The notes: generated from the sequence alone by a model not told the origin. A stretch of 64,000 bases of DNA from Lentisphaerae bacterium GWF2_45_14 (GCA_001804785.1 MHBG01000064.1:49296-113295); one strand, 5' to 3'; positions 43,975-54,001 are shown, numbered from the stretch's first letter. A program made the numbers and translations.

Positions 43975-45246
43975 ATGGGGAATGGAATAGTACGCGCGGC
44001 AGCCGGGAAAATAACACAAATACCCAAAATAAATTCGTTTTGCGCAATCGGTGATCCTGGCTGTGACGGACTCGGAGCCGCCGCGATGGGAATATTCGCA
44101 CGGGCGCTCAATATAGAAAACGCAGATTTAAATATAATCGTGGGCGACATTGTCCCCCACGGGTCAAGACCGCTTTATGAAAACATGTCTGAATTCATAA
44201 ACAGCACGGCATCAACGCCTGTCTATACAATATGCGGCAATCATGATACTGCCTTTTTCGATGAATATTTCGGCCCCAGAAATTATGCGCTTTCAAGCGA
44301 TGGACTTCTTATCGTCCTTCTTGATAATTCATCTAAAAGCTTCAGTTCCGAAGCCCTCTCCTTCTTTAGGGAAATTCTTCAAGGGCCGCTCCCTGAAAAT
44401 GTGGCCGTTTTTTTTCATATACCGCCGCCCAACTCTTTAACTTCCAATAGCATGAAGAATGAAGCATGGGCTGAACTACGGGAAGTATATTTGCCTTTCA
44501 GGGAAAAAATAAAGTATTTTGTTTGCGGACACGTGCACTCATTTTTTACCGATGCGATAGACGGAATTCCCTTGATTGTAACGGGCGGGGGCGGGGCAAG
44601 AATAGAGCCTTTGAACAACGATTTTAAAAATTCTGAAAATGTCAGCCATCATGTCGTGCGTTTTTATTTTGACAACACAGGAAAACTTGTTCATGAATTT
44701 ATCGCGCTTGAAAATCTGCCTTATACAAAAGAGATTTCAGATGAAAAACTTGCAGAATACCTGCAGAATGCCTTTATGAACGAATGCGCGGCCCACTTTA
44801 AATATAAGCTTTATGCGGAAAGCGCCGCAGGGAAAAACAATCCCGGTCTTGCCGCTCTTTTCAAAGCCTTGTCCGACTCGGAATACCGTCACGCAAAAAA
44901 TCATTATTATGTGATGGGCAAGTCAGCCTCTCTTGAAAAATACCTCAAAGATAGTGCTGAAAATGAAAATTATGAGATTTCAGTCATGTACAAGGACTAC
45001 ATGGAATATGCAGCGGAAAAAGGGCACGGCCTGGCAAAATATAGCTTTTTCGACGCTCTGAACGCGGAAAAAGTGCATAAAAAGCTCCTCGAAGAAGCTC
45101 TTGACAAACTCCTGAAAAAAGAAAAAATACCAGTTGAAAAATATTTCACATGTACTTCATGCGGAAATACTTTTAGGGCGAACGATGCCCCTCATCGATG
45201 CCCGGTCTGCGGAGCACCGCGGGACAAGATAAATGAATGCGTCTAA
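43975..45246 (+). CDS. Metallophosphoesterase fused to rubrerythrin
   Basis: A 423-residue protein of two normally separate enzymes. Residues 1 to about 240 form a calcineurin-like phosphoesterase: GDPGCDG, VGDIVPHG, GNHD near 87, a His in FFHIPP and GHVH near 185. Residues about 255-380 are a rubrerythrin four-helix domain with the expected iron ligands: Glu in MNECAAH, ExxH in SEYRH, E..E in ENYE and ExxH in AEKVH. A rubredoxin-like end has CTSC and CPVC. Rubrerythrin removes peroxide in anaerobes; the phosphoesterase substrate is unknown. There is no signal peptide. The gene precedes the pst operon. Confidence 0.88.
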   Translation: MGNGIVRAAAGKITQIPKINSFCAIGDPGCDGLGAAAMGIFARALNIENADLNIIVGDIVPHGSRPLYENMSEFINSTASTPVYTICGNHDTAFFDEYFGPRNYALSSDGLLIVLLDNSSKSFSSEALSFFREILQGPLPENVAVFFHIPPPNSLTSNSMKNEAWAELREVYLPFREKIKYFVCGHVHSFFTDAIDGIPLIVTGGGGARIEPLNNDFKNSENVSHHVVRFYFDNTGKLVHEFIALENLPYTKEISDEKLAEYLQNAFMNECAAHFKYKLYAESAAGKNNPGLAALFKALSDSEYRHAKNHYYVMGKSASLEKYLKDSAENENYEISVMYKDYMEYAAEKGHGLAKYSFFDALNAEKVHKKLLEEALDKLLKKEKIPVEKYFTCTSCGNTFRANDAPHRCPVCGAPRDKINECV

Positions 45247-45259
45247 AATTATTTTCTTT

Positions 45260-45302
45260 CTAATTGCGTTCTAACAATTTCCTAACATTTGTGTGCTAGA
45301 TT
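45260..45302 (+). promoter_or_regulatory. Pho-box-like direct repeats with -10 before pstS
   Basis: CTAATT (45260), CTAACA (45271) and CTAACA (45282) stand exactly 11 bp apart, the period of PhoB/PhoP boxes. TAGATT (45297-45302) follows with nine bases between, where a -10 would lie if the box replaces the -35. The repeat core resembles the TTAACA units known for PhoP of Bacillus as well as the CTGTCA units of PhoB. The pstS ATG is 49 bases further on. This predicts phosphate-starvation control; phoB/phoR are not in this window. Confidence 0.65.
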
Positions 45303-45350
45303 CTTTGTGTATTCGGAGGATTATAAAACCAATTCAGGAGAAAAGAGACG

Positions 45351-46388
45351 ATGAAATCAGGACTGTGTATCATTCTGGCGGCTTGGGTTCTCTGTTTCGG
45401 AGCGTTGACATCTCAAGCACTTACACTCAATGGAGCAGGGGCCTCATTTCCGGCGCCTGTCTACAGAGTCTGGACTTACACATATGCCGAGAAATCCGGG
45501 AACACAATCAACTATCAGTCGCTCGGTTCCGGTGCGGGCATATCGCAAATCAAAAGTAAAACCGTTGATTTCGGCGCGACCGATGAACCGCTCAAAAAAG
45601 AAGAACTCGATAAAAACAATCTCTTTCAGTTTCCGGTTCTGATGGGCGGCGTTGTTCCTGTGGCAAATCTTCCGGGAGTTAAAAAGGGAGACCTTAAGCT
45701 GACTCCCGGACTCCTCGCAAAAATCTATCTTGGCAAAATAAAAAAGTGGAACGATGACGAAATAATGAAGCTGAACCCAAGTCTTAAAATTGCGTCCATA
45801 CCGATTACTGTGACGCACAGGTCGGACGGTTCCGGAACAACATGGATTTTTACAAACTATCTTGCCAAAGTTTCAAAGGAGTGGGCCGACAATGTAGGCT
45901 GCGGCAAGGCCGTAAAGTGGCCCGCCGGAATAGGCGGACAGAAAAATCCAGGTATTGTGAGTGTAGTTAAAAAGATCGTAGGGGCAATAGGTTATGTTGA
46001 ATATACCTATGCAGTCGAGAGCGGGTTAAGCTGTGTTTCACTTCAGAACAAATCCGGTTATTTCGTAAAGCCCGATATGGAAAGTTTCCGCGCCGCGGGT
46101 GAAAATGCCGATTGGAAAAAAGCGCCCGGCTTCTATATGATACTTACGGAACAGCCCGGCGAAAAAAGCTGGCCCATAACCGGAGTAACATATATTCTTC
46201 TTCAGAAGGAACAGCCGGACGCGGCAAAAGCCGGAGAAATGCTGAAGTATTTTGAATGGTGCTTTAAAAATGGTTCCGCTCTGGCATTGAAACTTAATTA
46301 CGTCCCGATGCCGGAATCTGTAACAAGCCTTGTTATGGAAGGTTTGAGGGAAAATATAAAGTCAGGCGGGAAAAGCGTTATTGAATGA
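45351..46388 (+). CDS. pstS: Phosphate ABC transporter substrate-binding protein
   Basis: A 345-residue periplasmic phosphate-binding protein with a signal peptide (hydrophobic run ILAAWVLCFGALTSQA, residues 7-22). NGAGASFPAPVYRVW opens the mature part. YQSLGSGAGISQIK and VDFGATDEPL line the anion pocket, and THRSDGSGTTWIFT near residue 160 holds the phosphate-contacting Arg/Ser cluster typical of PstS. It feeds phosphate to the PstCA channel. It overlaps pstC by ATGA. Length and motif order are standard. Confidence 0.95.
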   Translation: MKSGLCIILAAWVLCFGALTSQALTLNGAGASFPAPVYRVWTYTYAEKSGNTINYQSLGSGAGISQIKSKTVDFGATDEPLKKEELDKNNLFQFPVLMGGVVPVANLPGVKKGDLKLTPGLLAKIYLGKIKKWNDDEIMKLNPSLKIASIPITVTHRSDGSGTTWIFTNYLAKVSKEWADNVGCGKAVKWPAGIGGQKNPGIVSVVKKIVGAIGYVEYTYAVESGLSCVSLQNKSGYFVKPDMESFRAAGENADWKKAPGFYMILTEQPGEKSWPITGVTYILLQKEQPDAAKAGEMLKYFEWCFKNGSALALKLNYVPMPESVTSLVMEGLRENIKSGGKSVIE

Positions 46389-47347
46389 ACAAAATATGTG
46401 GATCTCCGAAAATTAAAAGATGGAAGAAACAGGGGCTTTCCGACAGGATTTTCAAGCTGTCGGCGCTCCTGAGCGCGCTGTTGGTAATATTCCTGATGGC
46501 GGGCTTCTTCCTTCAGCTTCTCTGGTGCTCCATTCCAGCTCTTAAAACGTTCGGTCTCAGGTTCATATATTCGACTGAATGGGATCCAGTTAACAATGTT
46601 TATGGCGCAGCAAGCGCAATATACGGCACCATAATAACGACCGCTATCGCTATGCTCATCGCCGTTCCTTTGAGTTTTGTGATAGCGCTTTTTCTGGTTG
46701 AGCTCGCAAATCCATTTATCAGCAGAATAATGGGACAGGCGATAGACCTTCTTGCCGCGATACCAAGTATAATATTCGGGATGTGGGGACTTTTTGTACT
46801 TGTCCCGATAATGCAGAATTATGTTCAACCGTTTCTTGCCGACACGTTGCATCTCGGGATCTTACCATTCTTTGACGGCCCGCAGATGGGTTTCGGGTTC
46901 CTGACCGCAGGAATCGTTTTGGCGCTCATGATACTTCCCTTTATCAGCGCGGTCATGAGGGATGTTTTCAGGATGGTGCCGCAGGTAGTGAAGGAATCGG
47001 CTTATGGGACAGGCGCTACAACATGGGAGGTAACTTTCGATGTTACAATGAAATATGGAATGCAGGGGCTTCTCGGAGCGGTTTTTCTCGGTCTCGGAAG
47101 AGCAATAGGGGAGACGATGGCGGTACTTTTTATCATAGGAAACACACCGAAAATATCAGCTTCGCTATTTGAGTCGGGAACTACTATTTCGGCAACGCTC
47201 GCAAACAATTTTGCCGAGGCCGGCGGTCTTTTCAAAAGTGTGCTTTTTGAGCTCGGGCTGATTCTTCTTATCATTTCATTCCTTGTGCAAGTTGCCGCGC
47301 AATACTGGCTTAACAGGGTCCGCAAAAAAGCGGGAGGCGGCCTGTGA
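46385..47347 (+). CDS. pstC: Phosphate ABC transporter permease PstC
   Basis: A 320-residue integral membrane protein with about six membrane helices, beginning with the FKLSALLSALLVIFLMAGFF segment. The cytoplasmic loop ESAYGTGATTWEVTF near residue 205 followed by GRAIGETMAV near 240 is the EAA/coupling motif that contacts PstB. DLLAAIPSIIFGMWGL is the usual PstC helix. It forms the inner-membrane phosphate channel together with PstA. It overlaps pstA by four bases. Confidence 0.95.
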   Translation: MNKICGSPKIKRWKKQGLSDRIFKLSALLSALLVIFLMAGFFLQLLWCSIPALKTFGLRFIYSTEWDPVNNVYGAASAIYGTIITTAIAMLIAVPLSFVIALFLVELANPFISRIMGQAIDLLAAIPSIIFGMWGLFVLVPIMQNYVQPFLADTLHLGILPFFDGPQMGFGFLTAGIVLALMILPFISAVMRDVFRMVPQVVKESAYGTGATTWEVTFDVTMKYGMQGLLGAVFLGLGRAIGETMAVLFIIGNTPKISASLFESGTTISATLANNFAEAGGLFKSVLFELGLILLIISFLVQVAAQYWLNRVRKKAGGGL

Positions 47348-48198
47348 AAAAGAAAAAAAGCATATTCCTGAGAAAATTGAAGAATAACTCTATGTCGATT
47401 ATTTCGGTGCTTTCCACGATAATAGGGATTTTCTTTCTGGCATGGATAATTACAGTTGTTTTTAAGACGGGATTCAGCAGTTTCAACTGGTCTTTTTTTA
47501 CACAAGCGACCAAACCCTACGGCATTCCTGACGGCGGCATAGCCAATGCAATCCTTGGCACACTATTCATAACATTCGGCGCTGCCGCGATAGGGATTCC
47601 TCCTGGTCTTCTCGGTGGAATTTACCTCTCGGAATTCGGGCGTAACTCTAGGCTGGGCGACATGATAAGATTTTCCTCAAACGTAATGATGGGGATTCCT
47701 TCAATAATAGTCGGCCTTTTTGTCTACACTCTTCTCGTTTATACCACAAAAACCTTTTCGGGTTTCGCGGGCTCGGTAGCTCTTGCGATAATAATGTTTC
47801 CAGTCATCGTCAGGACGACCGAGGACATGCTTTCGATGGTGCCGAACCAGCTCCGGGAATCGGCGCTTGCACTTGGGACTCCCAGATGGAAAACAACTTT
47901 CAGCATAGTCTTCCGCTCCGCCAAAACAGGACTTATAACAGGAATCCTTCTTTCGCTTGCACGCGTGAGCGGCGAGACTGCGCCTTTGCTCTTTACCGCG
48001 CTGTGGAGCGACAGCTGGCCTTTCAATTTTTTCACACAGCCGACTGCAAATCTTACCGTAACCATCACCGAATATGCGACAAATTCTCCGTTCGACGAAA
48101 TGCACGCGAAGGCGTGGGGGGCCGCTCTTCTCATAACAATTGCCATACTATGTTTGAACATAACATGCAGAACACTCTTCAAGGAGGCCAAAAAGTGA
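47344..48198 (+). CDS. pstA: Phosphate ABC transporter permease PstA
   Basis: A 284-residue membrane protein with about six helices, the partner of PstC. The GTG start overlaps the pstC stop (GTGA). [15 protein letters not shown] near residue 80 and [16 protein letters not shown] near 172, with [13 protein letters not shown] close by, are the standard PstA sequences. The last helix ends just before pstB. Translation is coupled on both sides. Confidence 0.95.
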   Translation: MKKKKSIFLRKLKNNSMSIISVLSTIIGIFFLAWIITVVFKTGFSSFNWSFFTQATKPYGIPDGGIANAILGTLFITFGAAAIGIPPGLLGGIYLSEFGRNSRLGDMIRFSSNVMMGIPSIIVGLFVYTLLVYTTKTFSGFAGSVALAIIMFPVIVRTTEDMLSMVPNQLRESALALGTPRWKTTFSIVFRSAKTGLITGILLSLARVSGETAPLLFTALWSDSWPFNFFTQPTANLTVTITEYATNSPFDEMHAKAWGAALLITIAILCLNITCRTLFKEAKK

Positions 48199-48974
48199 TT
48201 GCCACTGAACCTGTTATAAATAAATCAAAAATCATTGTCAAAAATCTGAATTTCTTTTACGGACAGCATCAGGCTCTTTTTAACAACAATATAGAAATAA
48301 AAGAAAATATGGTTACCGCCGTTATCGGCCCTTCCGGATGCGGGAAATCAACCCATTTAAGAGCTTATAACCGAATATTCGAGCTTTACCGTGAGCAGCG
48401 TGCCGAGGGCGAGGTCATTCTCGACAATGAAAATATTCTTTCCGGATCCGTTGATATTCTCGAGCTGCGCAGAAAAATAGGGATGATTTTTCAGAAGCCC
48501 ACCCCCTTTCCAATGTCCGTATTCGACAACGTCGCCTATGGCTTGAAACTCCATTACAGACTCAGCCGCTCCGAGATGGCGGAAAAGGTGGAAATGGGTT
48601 TGCATCGTGTCGCGCTCTGGGATGAAGTGAAAGACAAGCTCAAAGCTCCCGGCATGGCCCTTTCGGGCGGTCAGCAGCAACGGCTCTGCCTCGCTAGGGC
48701 AATCGCGATAGAGCCCGAAGTCCTTCTCATGGACGAACCTACAAGTGCGATTGACCCTGTGGGAACTCTGAAAATAGAAAACCTGATAGAGGAGCTTAAG
48801 GAAAATTTTACGATTGTTATTGTGACACATAATATGCAGCAGGCCGCGAGAGTTTCCGACTACACGGCGTTTTTCTATGAGGGACATATTATAGAATATG
48901 ATAAAACCGAAAACATGTTTACAAAACCGAAGGCGAAGCAGACCGAAGACTATATAACAGGCCGTTTTGGCTGA
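48195..48974 (+). CDS. pstB: Phosphate ABC transporter ATPase
   Basis: A 259-residue ABC ATPase. The start is the GTG that overlaps the pstA stop (GTGA), with AAGGAGG at ideal spacing; the much longer open frame inside pstA is not coding. Walker [10 protein letters not shown] is near residue 46, signature [14 protein letters not shown] near 156, and Walker [13 protein letters not shown] near 179. [18 protein letters not shown] is specific for PstB. It powers phosphate uptake through PstCA. Confidence 0.96.
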   Translation: MIATEPVINKSKIIVKNLNFFYGQHQALFNNNIEIKENMVTAVIGPSGCGKSTHLRAYNRIFELYREQRAEGEVILDNENILSGSVDILELRRKIGMIFQKPTPFPMSVFDNVAYGLKLHYRLSRSEMAEKVEMGLHRVALWDEVKDKLKAPGMALSGGQQQRLCLARAIAIEPEVLLMDEPTSAIDPVGTLKIENLIEELKENFTIVIVTHNMQQAARVSDYTAFFYEGHIIEYDKTENMFTKPKAKQTEDYITGRFG

Positions 48975-49008
48975 GCAATTTATAATATCTTAAAAGGGAG
49001 AAGATATA

Positions 49009-49671
49009 ATGCCGATACATCTTTCAAAAGAAATAAATAAGCTTAAAAAAAGTATTCTTGCCCTCTGTACTACTGTTGAGGAAAATGTCCGCAAGGCCGT
49101 TACTTCGGTCGTCAATAAGGATATAAAGCTTGCAATCGAAGTTGAGGAAAAAGACATCGAAATCGATCAGATGGAAATCGACATAGAGGAAGAATGCCTT
49201 AAAATCCTCGCGCTCCACCAACCGGTCGCAATCGATTTGCGTTACGTAATAGCTTGCATGAAAATGAATAACGATCTTGAACGCATCGGCGACCTGGCCG
49301 AAAATATTGCCCGCAGCGCGAAGGCAATTGCCGAATTCGGGGATGATGACGAACAGAGAAAACCCGACTTTTCATTGATGATGGACAAAACCCGTTCAAT
49401 GTTGAAAAAGACACTTGATTCACTTATCGAAATGGATACAAATCTTGCCCGTGAAGTAATTAAGGAAGATGACGTTATAGATGATCTTAACCGTGAGATG
49501 CACACGACAATTCTGCGGTGGCTCAAAGAGAATCCTGCGAAAGCTGAATACTATGTAAGACTTCTCAACGTTTCAAAACATCTTGAAAGAATAGCGGACT
49601 ATGCCACAAATATTGCCGAAGATGTGCTCTATATGGCAACCGGCAGCATCGTTCGTCACCAGGTAAAATAA
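49009..49671 (+). CDS. phoU: Phosphate transport regulator PhoU
   Basis: A 220-residue all-helical protein with two repeats of the PhoU three-helix bundle. Metal-binding sequences DLERIGDLAENIARSAK near residue 86 and HLERIADYATNIAEDV near 190 are the two conserved copies. PhoU transmits the state of the Pst transporter to PhoR and lowers the Pho response when phosphate is high. It lies 34 nt after pstB with GGGAG upstream of its ATG, completing pstSCAB-phoU. Confidence 0.96.
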   Translation: MPIHLSKEINKLKKSILALCTTVEENVRKAVTSVVNKDIKLAIEVEEKDIEIDQMEIDIEEECLKILALHQPVAIDLRYVIACMKMNNDLERIGDLAENIARSAKAIAEFGDDDEQRKPDFSLMMDKTRSMLKKTLDSLIEMDTNLAREVIKEDDVIDDLNREMHTTILRWLKENPAKAEYYVRLLNVSKHLERIADYATNIAEDVLYMATGSIVRHQVK

Positions 49672-49754
49672 AAGAGCTGACTCGCTATCTTTCATCCTTG
49701 TTTTTGGTGTCCTGGAGCTTTCCGCAGAATGGCGGCCTGAGATGGGCACGCATT

Positions 49755-51299
49755 TTACCAGAGACGGCGGTCGAGCGCGCGGTATTGCACGGACTCGTAG
49801 AGATGTTCGGAAAGTATGTCTTCCGAATCTTCGAGGTCGGCTATTGTCCGGGAAACCTTGAGTATCCTATCGTATGCCCTTGCGCTGAGCTGGAGTTCGC
49901 GAATCGAATGGCGGAGTTGCGTTTCGCAAGATTTGCTGAGTCGGCAAAATTCCTGAAGCTGTGCGGGTTCCATTTGAGCGTTGCAGTGTATCCTGGTGTT
50001 CTTAAGTCGTTCGGACTGTTTCAATCTGGCCTTGACGACGCGTTCGAGGATTGCAGAGCTGTTTTCACCTTGAGACGATGAAATAAGTTCATCCTCGGAA
50101 AGTGCCGCGACTTCAACATGGATGTCAATTCTGTCGAGAAGCGGTCCCGAAATCTTTGCTCTGTACTTTGTCACTCTGTTCGGACTGCAGCGGCACTCGC
50201 GCTGCATGCTTCCATAGTGCCCGCAGGGACACGGGTTCATCGCGGCGACGAGCATGAACCTTGCCGGGAACGTGAAAGAGCCGCCGGATCGGGCGACTGT
50301 TACGAGTCCGTTTTCTATGGGCTGGCGCAGAACTTCCAGAACGTTTCGCTTGAATTCCGGGAGTTCGTCAAGAAACAGTACGCCGTTGTGGGCGAGGCTT
50401 ATCTCGCCCGGAGAAGGCACCTGCGAGCCGCCGCCGAGGAGTCCGGCATCGCTGATAGTGTGGTGCGGCGACCTGAACGGGCGCAGGTCCATCAGAGGGG
50501 AACCTGAAGACAGATAGCCGAGGATGCTGTGGATTTTGCTGGTTTCGAGCATCTCATCGAAATTCATCGGCGGGAGTATTCCGGGAAGTCGTTTAGCTAG
50601 CATTGACTTACCGGAACCGGGCGGGCCGACCATCAGGACGTTATGTCCGCCTGCGGCAGTGATCTCAAGGGCGCGTTTAGCGAGGAACTGTCCTTTTACT
50701 TCGCTTAAGTCGGGTATCCGGAGACTGTCGATGGAAGGGCTTTCCTTGAGACCGCCTTTGTAAGGAAGGGTGTCGCCGTTTCTGAAGAATTCGACGGCAT
50801 CAACTAGATGGTTTACGGCGATAACTGGGACGTTCCCTGCGACAGCGGAGGCTTCTTCGGCATTTTGCCAGGGGACAATCAGGGCCTGAATGCCTTCAAT
50901 ATTTCTTGAAAGATGAAGGGCTATCGGAAGTACTCCCTTGACGGGCCTTACCGAGCCGTCGAGGGCAAGTTCTCCGATGCTTGCAACTTTTGTGAGAAGT
51001 TCTCTATCGATTTTTCCGGTGGCGGAGAGCATTCCGAGCGCGATTGGCAAATCGAACGATGCTCCCTCTTTTTTGATGTCTGCGGGCGCGAGATTTATCA
51101 GAGTCGCTCCTTTTGGCGGGACAAAGCCGCTGCTTTGAAGCGCAGATCTTACGCGGTCCCTGCTTTCCTTGACGGCGGCATCGGGAAGTCCCACTATAGC
51201 CGTAAAGGAGGCCTCTCCCTGACCTGTCGCATTTATTTCTATCTCAATGGTGTAAGCGTCAATTCCGAGAACGGCTGCTGAATATGTTCTAGAGAGCAT
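49755..51299 (-). CDS. comM: YifB/ComM family Mg-chelatase-like AAA ATPase
   Basis: A 514-residue protein with an N-terminal Lon-S5-like region (SRTYSAAVLGIDAYTIEIE, VGLPDAAVKESRDRVRSAL) and a central Mg-chelatase ATPase domain. Walker A is GPPGSGKSML near residue 225, VLFLDELPEFKRNVLEVLRQP near 325 is Walker B and adjoining sequence. A Cys pair in NPCPCGHYG and CRCSP is also typical. ComM helps branch migration of D-loops during natural transformation. No other competence gene is in view. It is convergent with phoU over 83 nt. Confidence 0.94.
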   Translation of the reverse strand: MLSRTYSAAVLGIDAYTIEIEINATGQGEASFTAIVGLPDAAVKESRDRVRSALQSSGFVPPKGATLINLAPADIKKEGASFDLPIALGMLSATGKIDRELLTKVASIGELALDGSVRPVKGVLPIALHLSRNIEGIQALIVPWQNAEEASAVAGNVPVIAVNHLVDAVEFFRNGDTLPYKGGLKESPSIDSLRIPDLSEVKGQFLAKRALEITAAGGHNVLMVGPPGSGKSMLAKRLPGILPPMNFDEMLETSKIHSILGYLSSGSPLMDLRPFRSPHHTISDAGLLGGGSQVPSPGEISLAHNGVLFLDELPEFKRNVLEVLRQPIENGLVTVARSGGSFTFPARFMLVAAMNPCPCGHYGSMQRECRCSPNRVTKYRAKISGPLLDRIDIHVEVAALSEDELISSSQGENSSAILERVVKARLKQSERLKNTRIHCNAQMEPAQLQEFCRLSKSCETQLRHSIRELQLSARAYDRILKVSRTIADLEDSEDILSEHLYESVQYRALDRRLW

Positions 51300-51451
51300 T
51301 CAAACTCCGATTTTTTACGTGCAACTTATGAACGTTCACAATATTTCACAAACAATATTTTCGCAAGCATTTTAATATGTTTTCAGGAAAAAGCTTTTTT
51401 CTTTGCGGACTGATGGTAAATTAGGGCATCATGATTAAGGAGATTCTGACA

Positions 51452-52477
51452 ATGCCTCTTTTTAGCAGGATAATGGACTGTCTCAATAACGGAAGGAACA
51501 TCAGTTCCGATGACGCCGCCTCGGCAATGCGCGAAATGATCGAAGGAAGTTTCGGGGAAGCGCAGATGGCCGCCTTTATGACAGCATTGAAGATAAAGGG
51601 CGAAACCTCAGAGGAAATAGCGGGACTCGCAAAGGAAATGAGAGAGCATTGTATAAAAGTAAAGTGCGATGACCCGGACGCGGTCGACATCGTCGGCACA
51701 GGCGGAGACGGCTCAAGCAGTATAAATATATCGACGGCGGCATCATTCATAGCGGCCGGCGCCGGGGTTACGATAGCGAAGCACGGCAACCGCGCCGTCT
51801 CAAGCCGATCGGGAAGCGCGGATGTTCTTACGGCACTCGGCGTCAAAATAGATATAAACGTTTCCCAGCTGGAGGAATGTCTTAAGCGGAACGGTATTGC
51901 CTTTCTCTATGCGCCGCTCATGCATCCGGCGCTCAAGAGTGTCATGCCGGTTCGAAAGTCACTTGGGTTCAGAACGGTTTTCAATATTCTCGGACCCCTC
52001 TGCAATCCGGCCGGAGTCAGCCGTTATGTGATGGGTGTTTACTCCGAAAGACTCTGCGGCGTCATTGCCGGAGCCTGCGCGGACCTGGGCTTTTCGAGGG
52101 CGCTTGTCGTACATGGAAGCGATGGACTGGACGAGTTTACGACTACTGGACCGACATATGTTTCAGAGCTCAAGAATGGGCAGATAAACGAGTACAAAGT
52201 AAGTCCGGAAGATATGGGAATGTCTCTATGTCGTTCCGAAGACATAAAAGGAGGAACGCCCGAGGAAAACGCTTTGGCGTTAAAGGACATTCTCTGCAAC
52301 AAGTTTCCTGACAGCCCGCGTCAGAACATTGCGGTATTGAATGCGGCGGCGGCAATTTTTGCCTCAGACAAAGCTGACTGTTGGGAATATGCGATAGAGA
52401 AAGCCCTCGAATCGGTTGAAAGCGGTTCGGCGTTAAAAAAACTCAAAAGGCTTGCCGAATTCACAAGTTCCTGCTGA
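51452..52477 (+). CDS. trpD: Anthranilate phosphoribosyltransferase
   Basis: A 341-residue enzyme that joins anthranilate to PRPP in tryptophan synthesis. GTGGDGSSSINIST near residue 81 binds PRPP, KHGNRAVSSRSGSADVL near 110 holds the metal and substrate contacts, and GPLCNPAG near 180 follows. I use the second ATG because AAGGAG lies 9 nt upstream; the first ATG, seven codons earlier, has no good site. It stands alone, away from other trp genes, in front of tig. Confidence 0.93.
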   Translation: MPLFSRIMDCLNNGRNISSDDAASAMREMIEGSFGEAQMAAFMTALKIKGETSEEIAGLAKEMREHCIKVKCDDPDAVDIVGTGGDGSSSINISTAASFIAAGAGVTIAKHGNRAVSSRSGSADVLTALGVKIDINVSQLEECLKRNGIAFLYAPLMHPALKSVMPVRKSLGFRTVFNILGPLCNPAGVSRYVMGVYSERLCGVIAGACADLGFSRALVVHGSDGLDEFTTTGPTYVSELKNGQINEYKVSPEDMGMSLCRSEDIKGGTPEENALALKDILCNKFPDSPRQNIAVLNAAAAIFASDKADCWEYAIEKALESVESGSALKKLKRLAEFTSSC

Positions 52478-52654
52478 ATCTCTTGCCGACAGTCTCTGCC
52501 GAATATGTCTTAATTTGAGATTTTTAAAAAGTTGGATTTATGTTTATATGAGGGTTGGACTTATTCCGGTTCAGGAATTAGATTAGTAGCTTCATGTTTG
52601 CGGCCCGGATGGTTTGTCGGCTGCAATCGAACTATCAGGAAGGATAATCGCGCG

Positions 52655-54001
52655 ATGTCAAAGAAAGATATTGATTTGAAGGAACTCAGGGCCGTCATAC
52701 AGACACAAAGTGCAGAGACTGAGCCATGCCGCAAAAAAGTTGATTTCAAAATACCATCAGATATGGTAAAGCACGAACTTGAAAACGTCATAGAAGATTT
52801 TAAGGATTACGCACAAATTCCCGGATTCAGAAAGGGCAAGGCCCCGGCGTCAATAATCAAAAACCGCTATATGCCCCAGATAAAAGAAGAGCTGACCAAG
52901 AAGTTCTACACCGCCGGATTCGAAAAAGTAGTAGAGGACGAAAAACTTGATGTCGTAACATACTCGATTCCTAACGAGGAAAAAACACCTGAAATAAACT
53001 TTGACGGTGATTTTTCGTTCACAATAAATTTTGAAACAGCTCCGCAATTTGAAATTTCGGAGTACAAGGGGGTAAAGGTCGACGCGCCTTCCACTGAAAT
53101 AGGCGACGCTGAACTGTCCGAGAAGATAGACTACTTCAAAAACCTCTACGCCGAATACAAAAGTGTAGAAGCCATCGCGGAAAAAGGCGACATGCTCAAG
53201 GTTTCATATAAATCAGACTTTGAGATGCCGGAAGATGCCTCGCCTTCTTTGAAAAGACAGCTTGAAACCGACGAAGGCTGGGTATGGCTAAGCGAACCCG
53301 AGGCGATGCCCGGAGTCATAGAAGCTCTTGCCGGCGCGGAAAAAGATAAAGAATACAAGTTCGAGTCACAATACCCCGAGAAGTTCCGCGAGGAAGCGCT
53401 CGGCGGTAAAAAGGTCAACTACACCGTGAAGGTCCTTGATGTCCAGAGACGGACGCCGCTTGAATCCGAAGAAGATCTTTGCAAAAAGATGCAGGTTGAT
53501 AATATGGACGCGCTGAAGGAACGCCTCACAAAGTCACTCGTCCTTGAAAAGGAAAAAACCAACAAGAAGGCCGTAGCGCAAGCTGTCTTTGAAAAGATAA
53601 ACGCAGCCATTCCGGATTTCCCGATACCGCCTTCAGCCCTCTCCGAGCAGATAGAAAAAGAGCTTAGGGCAATCGCCAGCAAGGAAGTTAAGACCGAGGA
53701 AGACGCGGAAAAGTTCAAGCAGGAGAAGGAAAACTACCTGAAGGAAGCCGAAAAATCAGCGAAAACAAGGCTTCGCCGCTTTTTTATAATGCGTAAAATA
53801 GCTCAGGCCGAGGATATCAAGGTCGAGGACAATGAACTTGACCAGCACCTCAAATACATGAGCGGATATTATGGGATCAATGAGAAAAATCTCAGGCAGG
53901 TGATGATGAAAACCGGCGGATTCCAGGATATGCAGATGGATATCCTCGATGCAAAAGTCTCTGAGTTCATAGCGGATAGCGCCTCAGCTGAAAATAAATA
54001 A
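52655..54001 (+). CDS. tig: Trigger factor (ribosome-bound chaperone)
   Basis: A 448-residue chaperone. The frame is open 41 codons further upstream, but the ATG chosen has AGGAAGGA about 10 nt before it, and the protein then starts at the usual N-terminal domain. The ribosome-binding signature is seen in PGFRKGKAPASIIKNRY near residue 50. A PPIase-like middle (GDMLKVSYKSDF) and a long helical C-terminal arm follow. It holds nascent chains at the ribosome exit. With clpP and clpX downstream it forms the common tig-clpP-clpX operon. Confidence 0.95.
   Translation: MSKKDIDLKELRAVIQTQSAETEPCRKKVDFKIPSDMVKHELENVIEDFKDYAQIPGFRKGKAPASIIKNRYMPQIKEELTKKFYTAGFEKVVEDEKLDVVTYSIPNEEKTPEINFDGDFSFTINFETAPQFEISEYKGVKVDAPSTEIGDAELSEKIDYFKNLYAEYKSVEAIAEKGDMLKVSYKSDFEMPEDASPSLKRQLETDEGWVWLSEPEAMPGVIEALAGAEKDKEYKFESQYPEKFREEALGGKKVNYTVKVLDVQRRTPLESEEDLCKKMQVDNMDALKERLTKSLVLEKEKTNKKAVAQAVFEKINAAIPDFPIPPSALSEQIEKELRAIASKEVKTEEDAEKFKQEKENYLKEAEKSAKTRLRRFFIMRKIAQAEDIKVEDNELDQHLKYMSGYYGINEKNLRQVMMKTGGFQDMQMDILDAKVSEFIADSASAENK

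Noticed and set aside
47886..48194. N-terminal 103-codon extension of pstB
   Set aside because: It lies inside pstA; the GTG at 48195 has a perfect AAGGAGG site and gives the standard PstB length.
52532..52654. 41-codon extension of trigger factor and a possible tRNA in the same stretch
   Set aside because: The extension has no ribosome site, and no cloverleaf with a proper T-arm or anticodon arm can be drawn.
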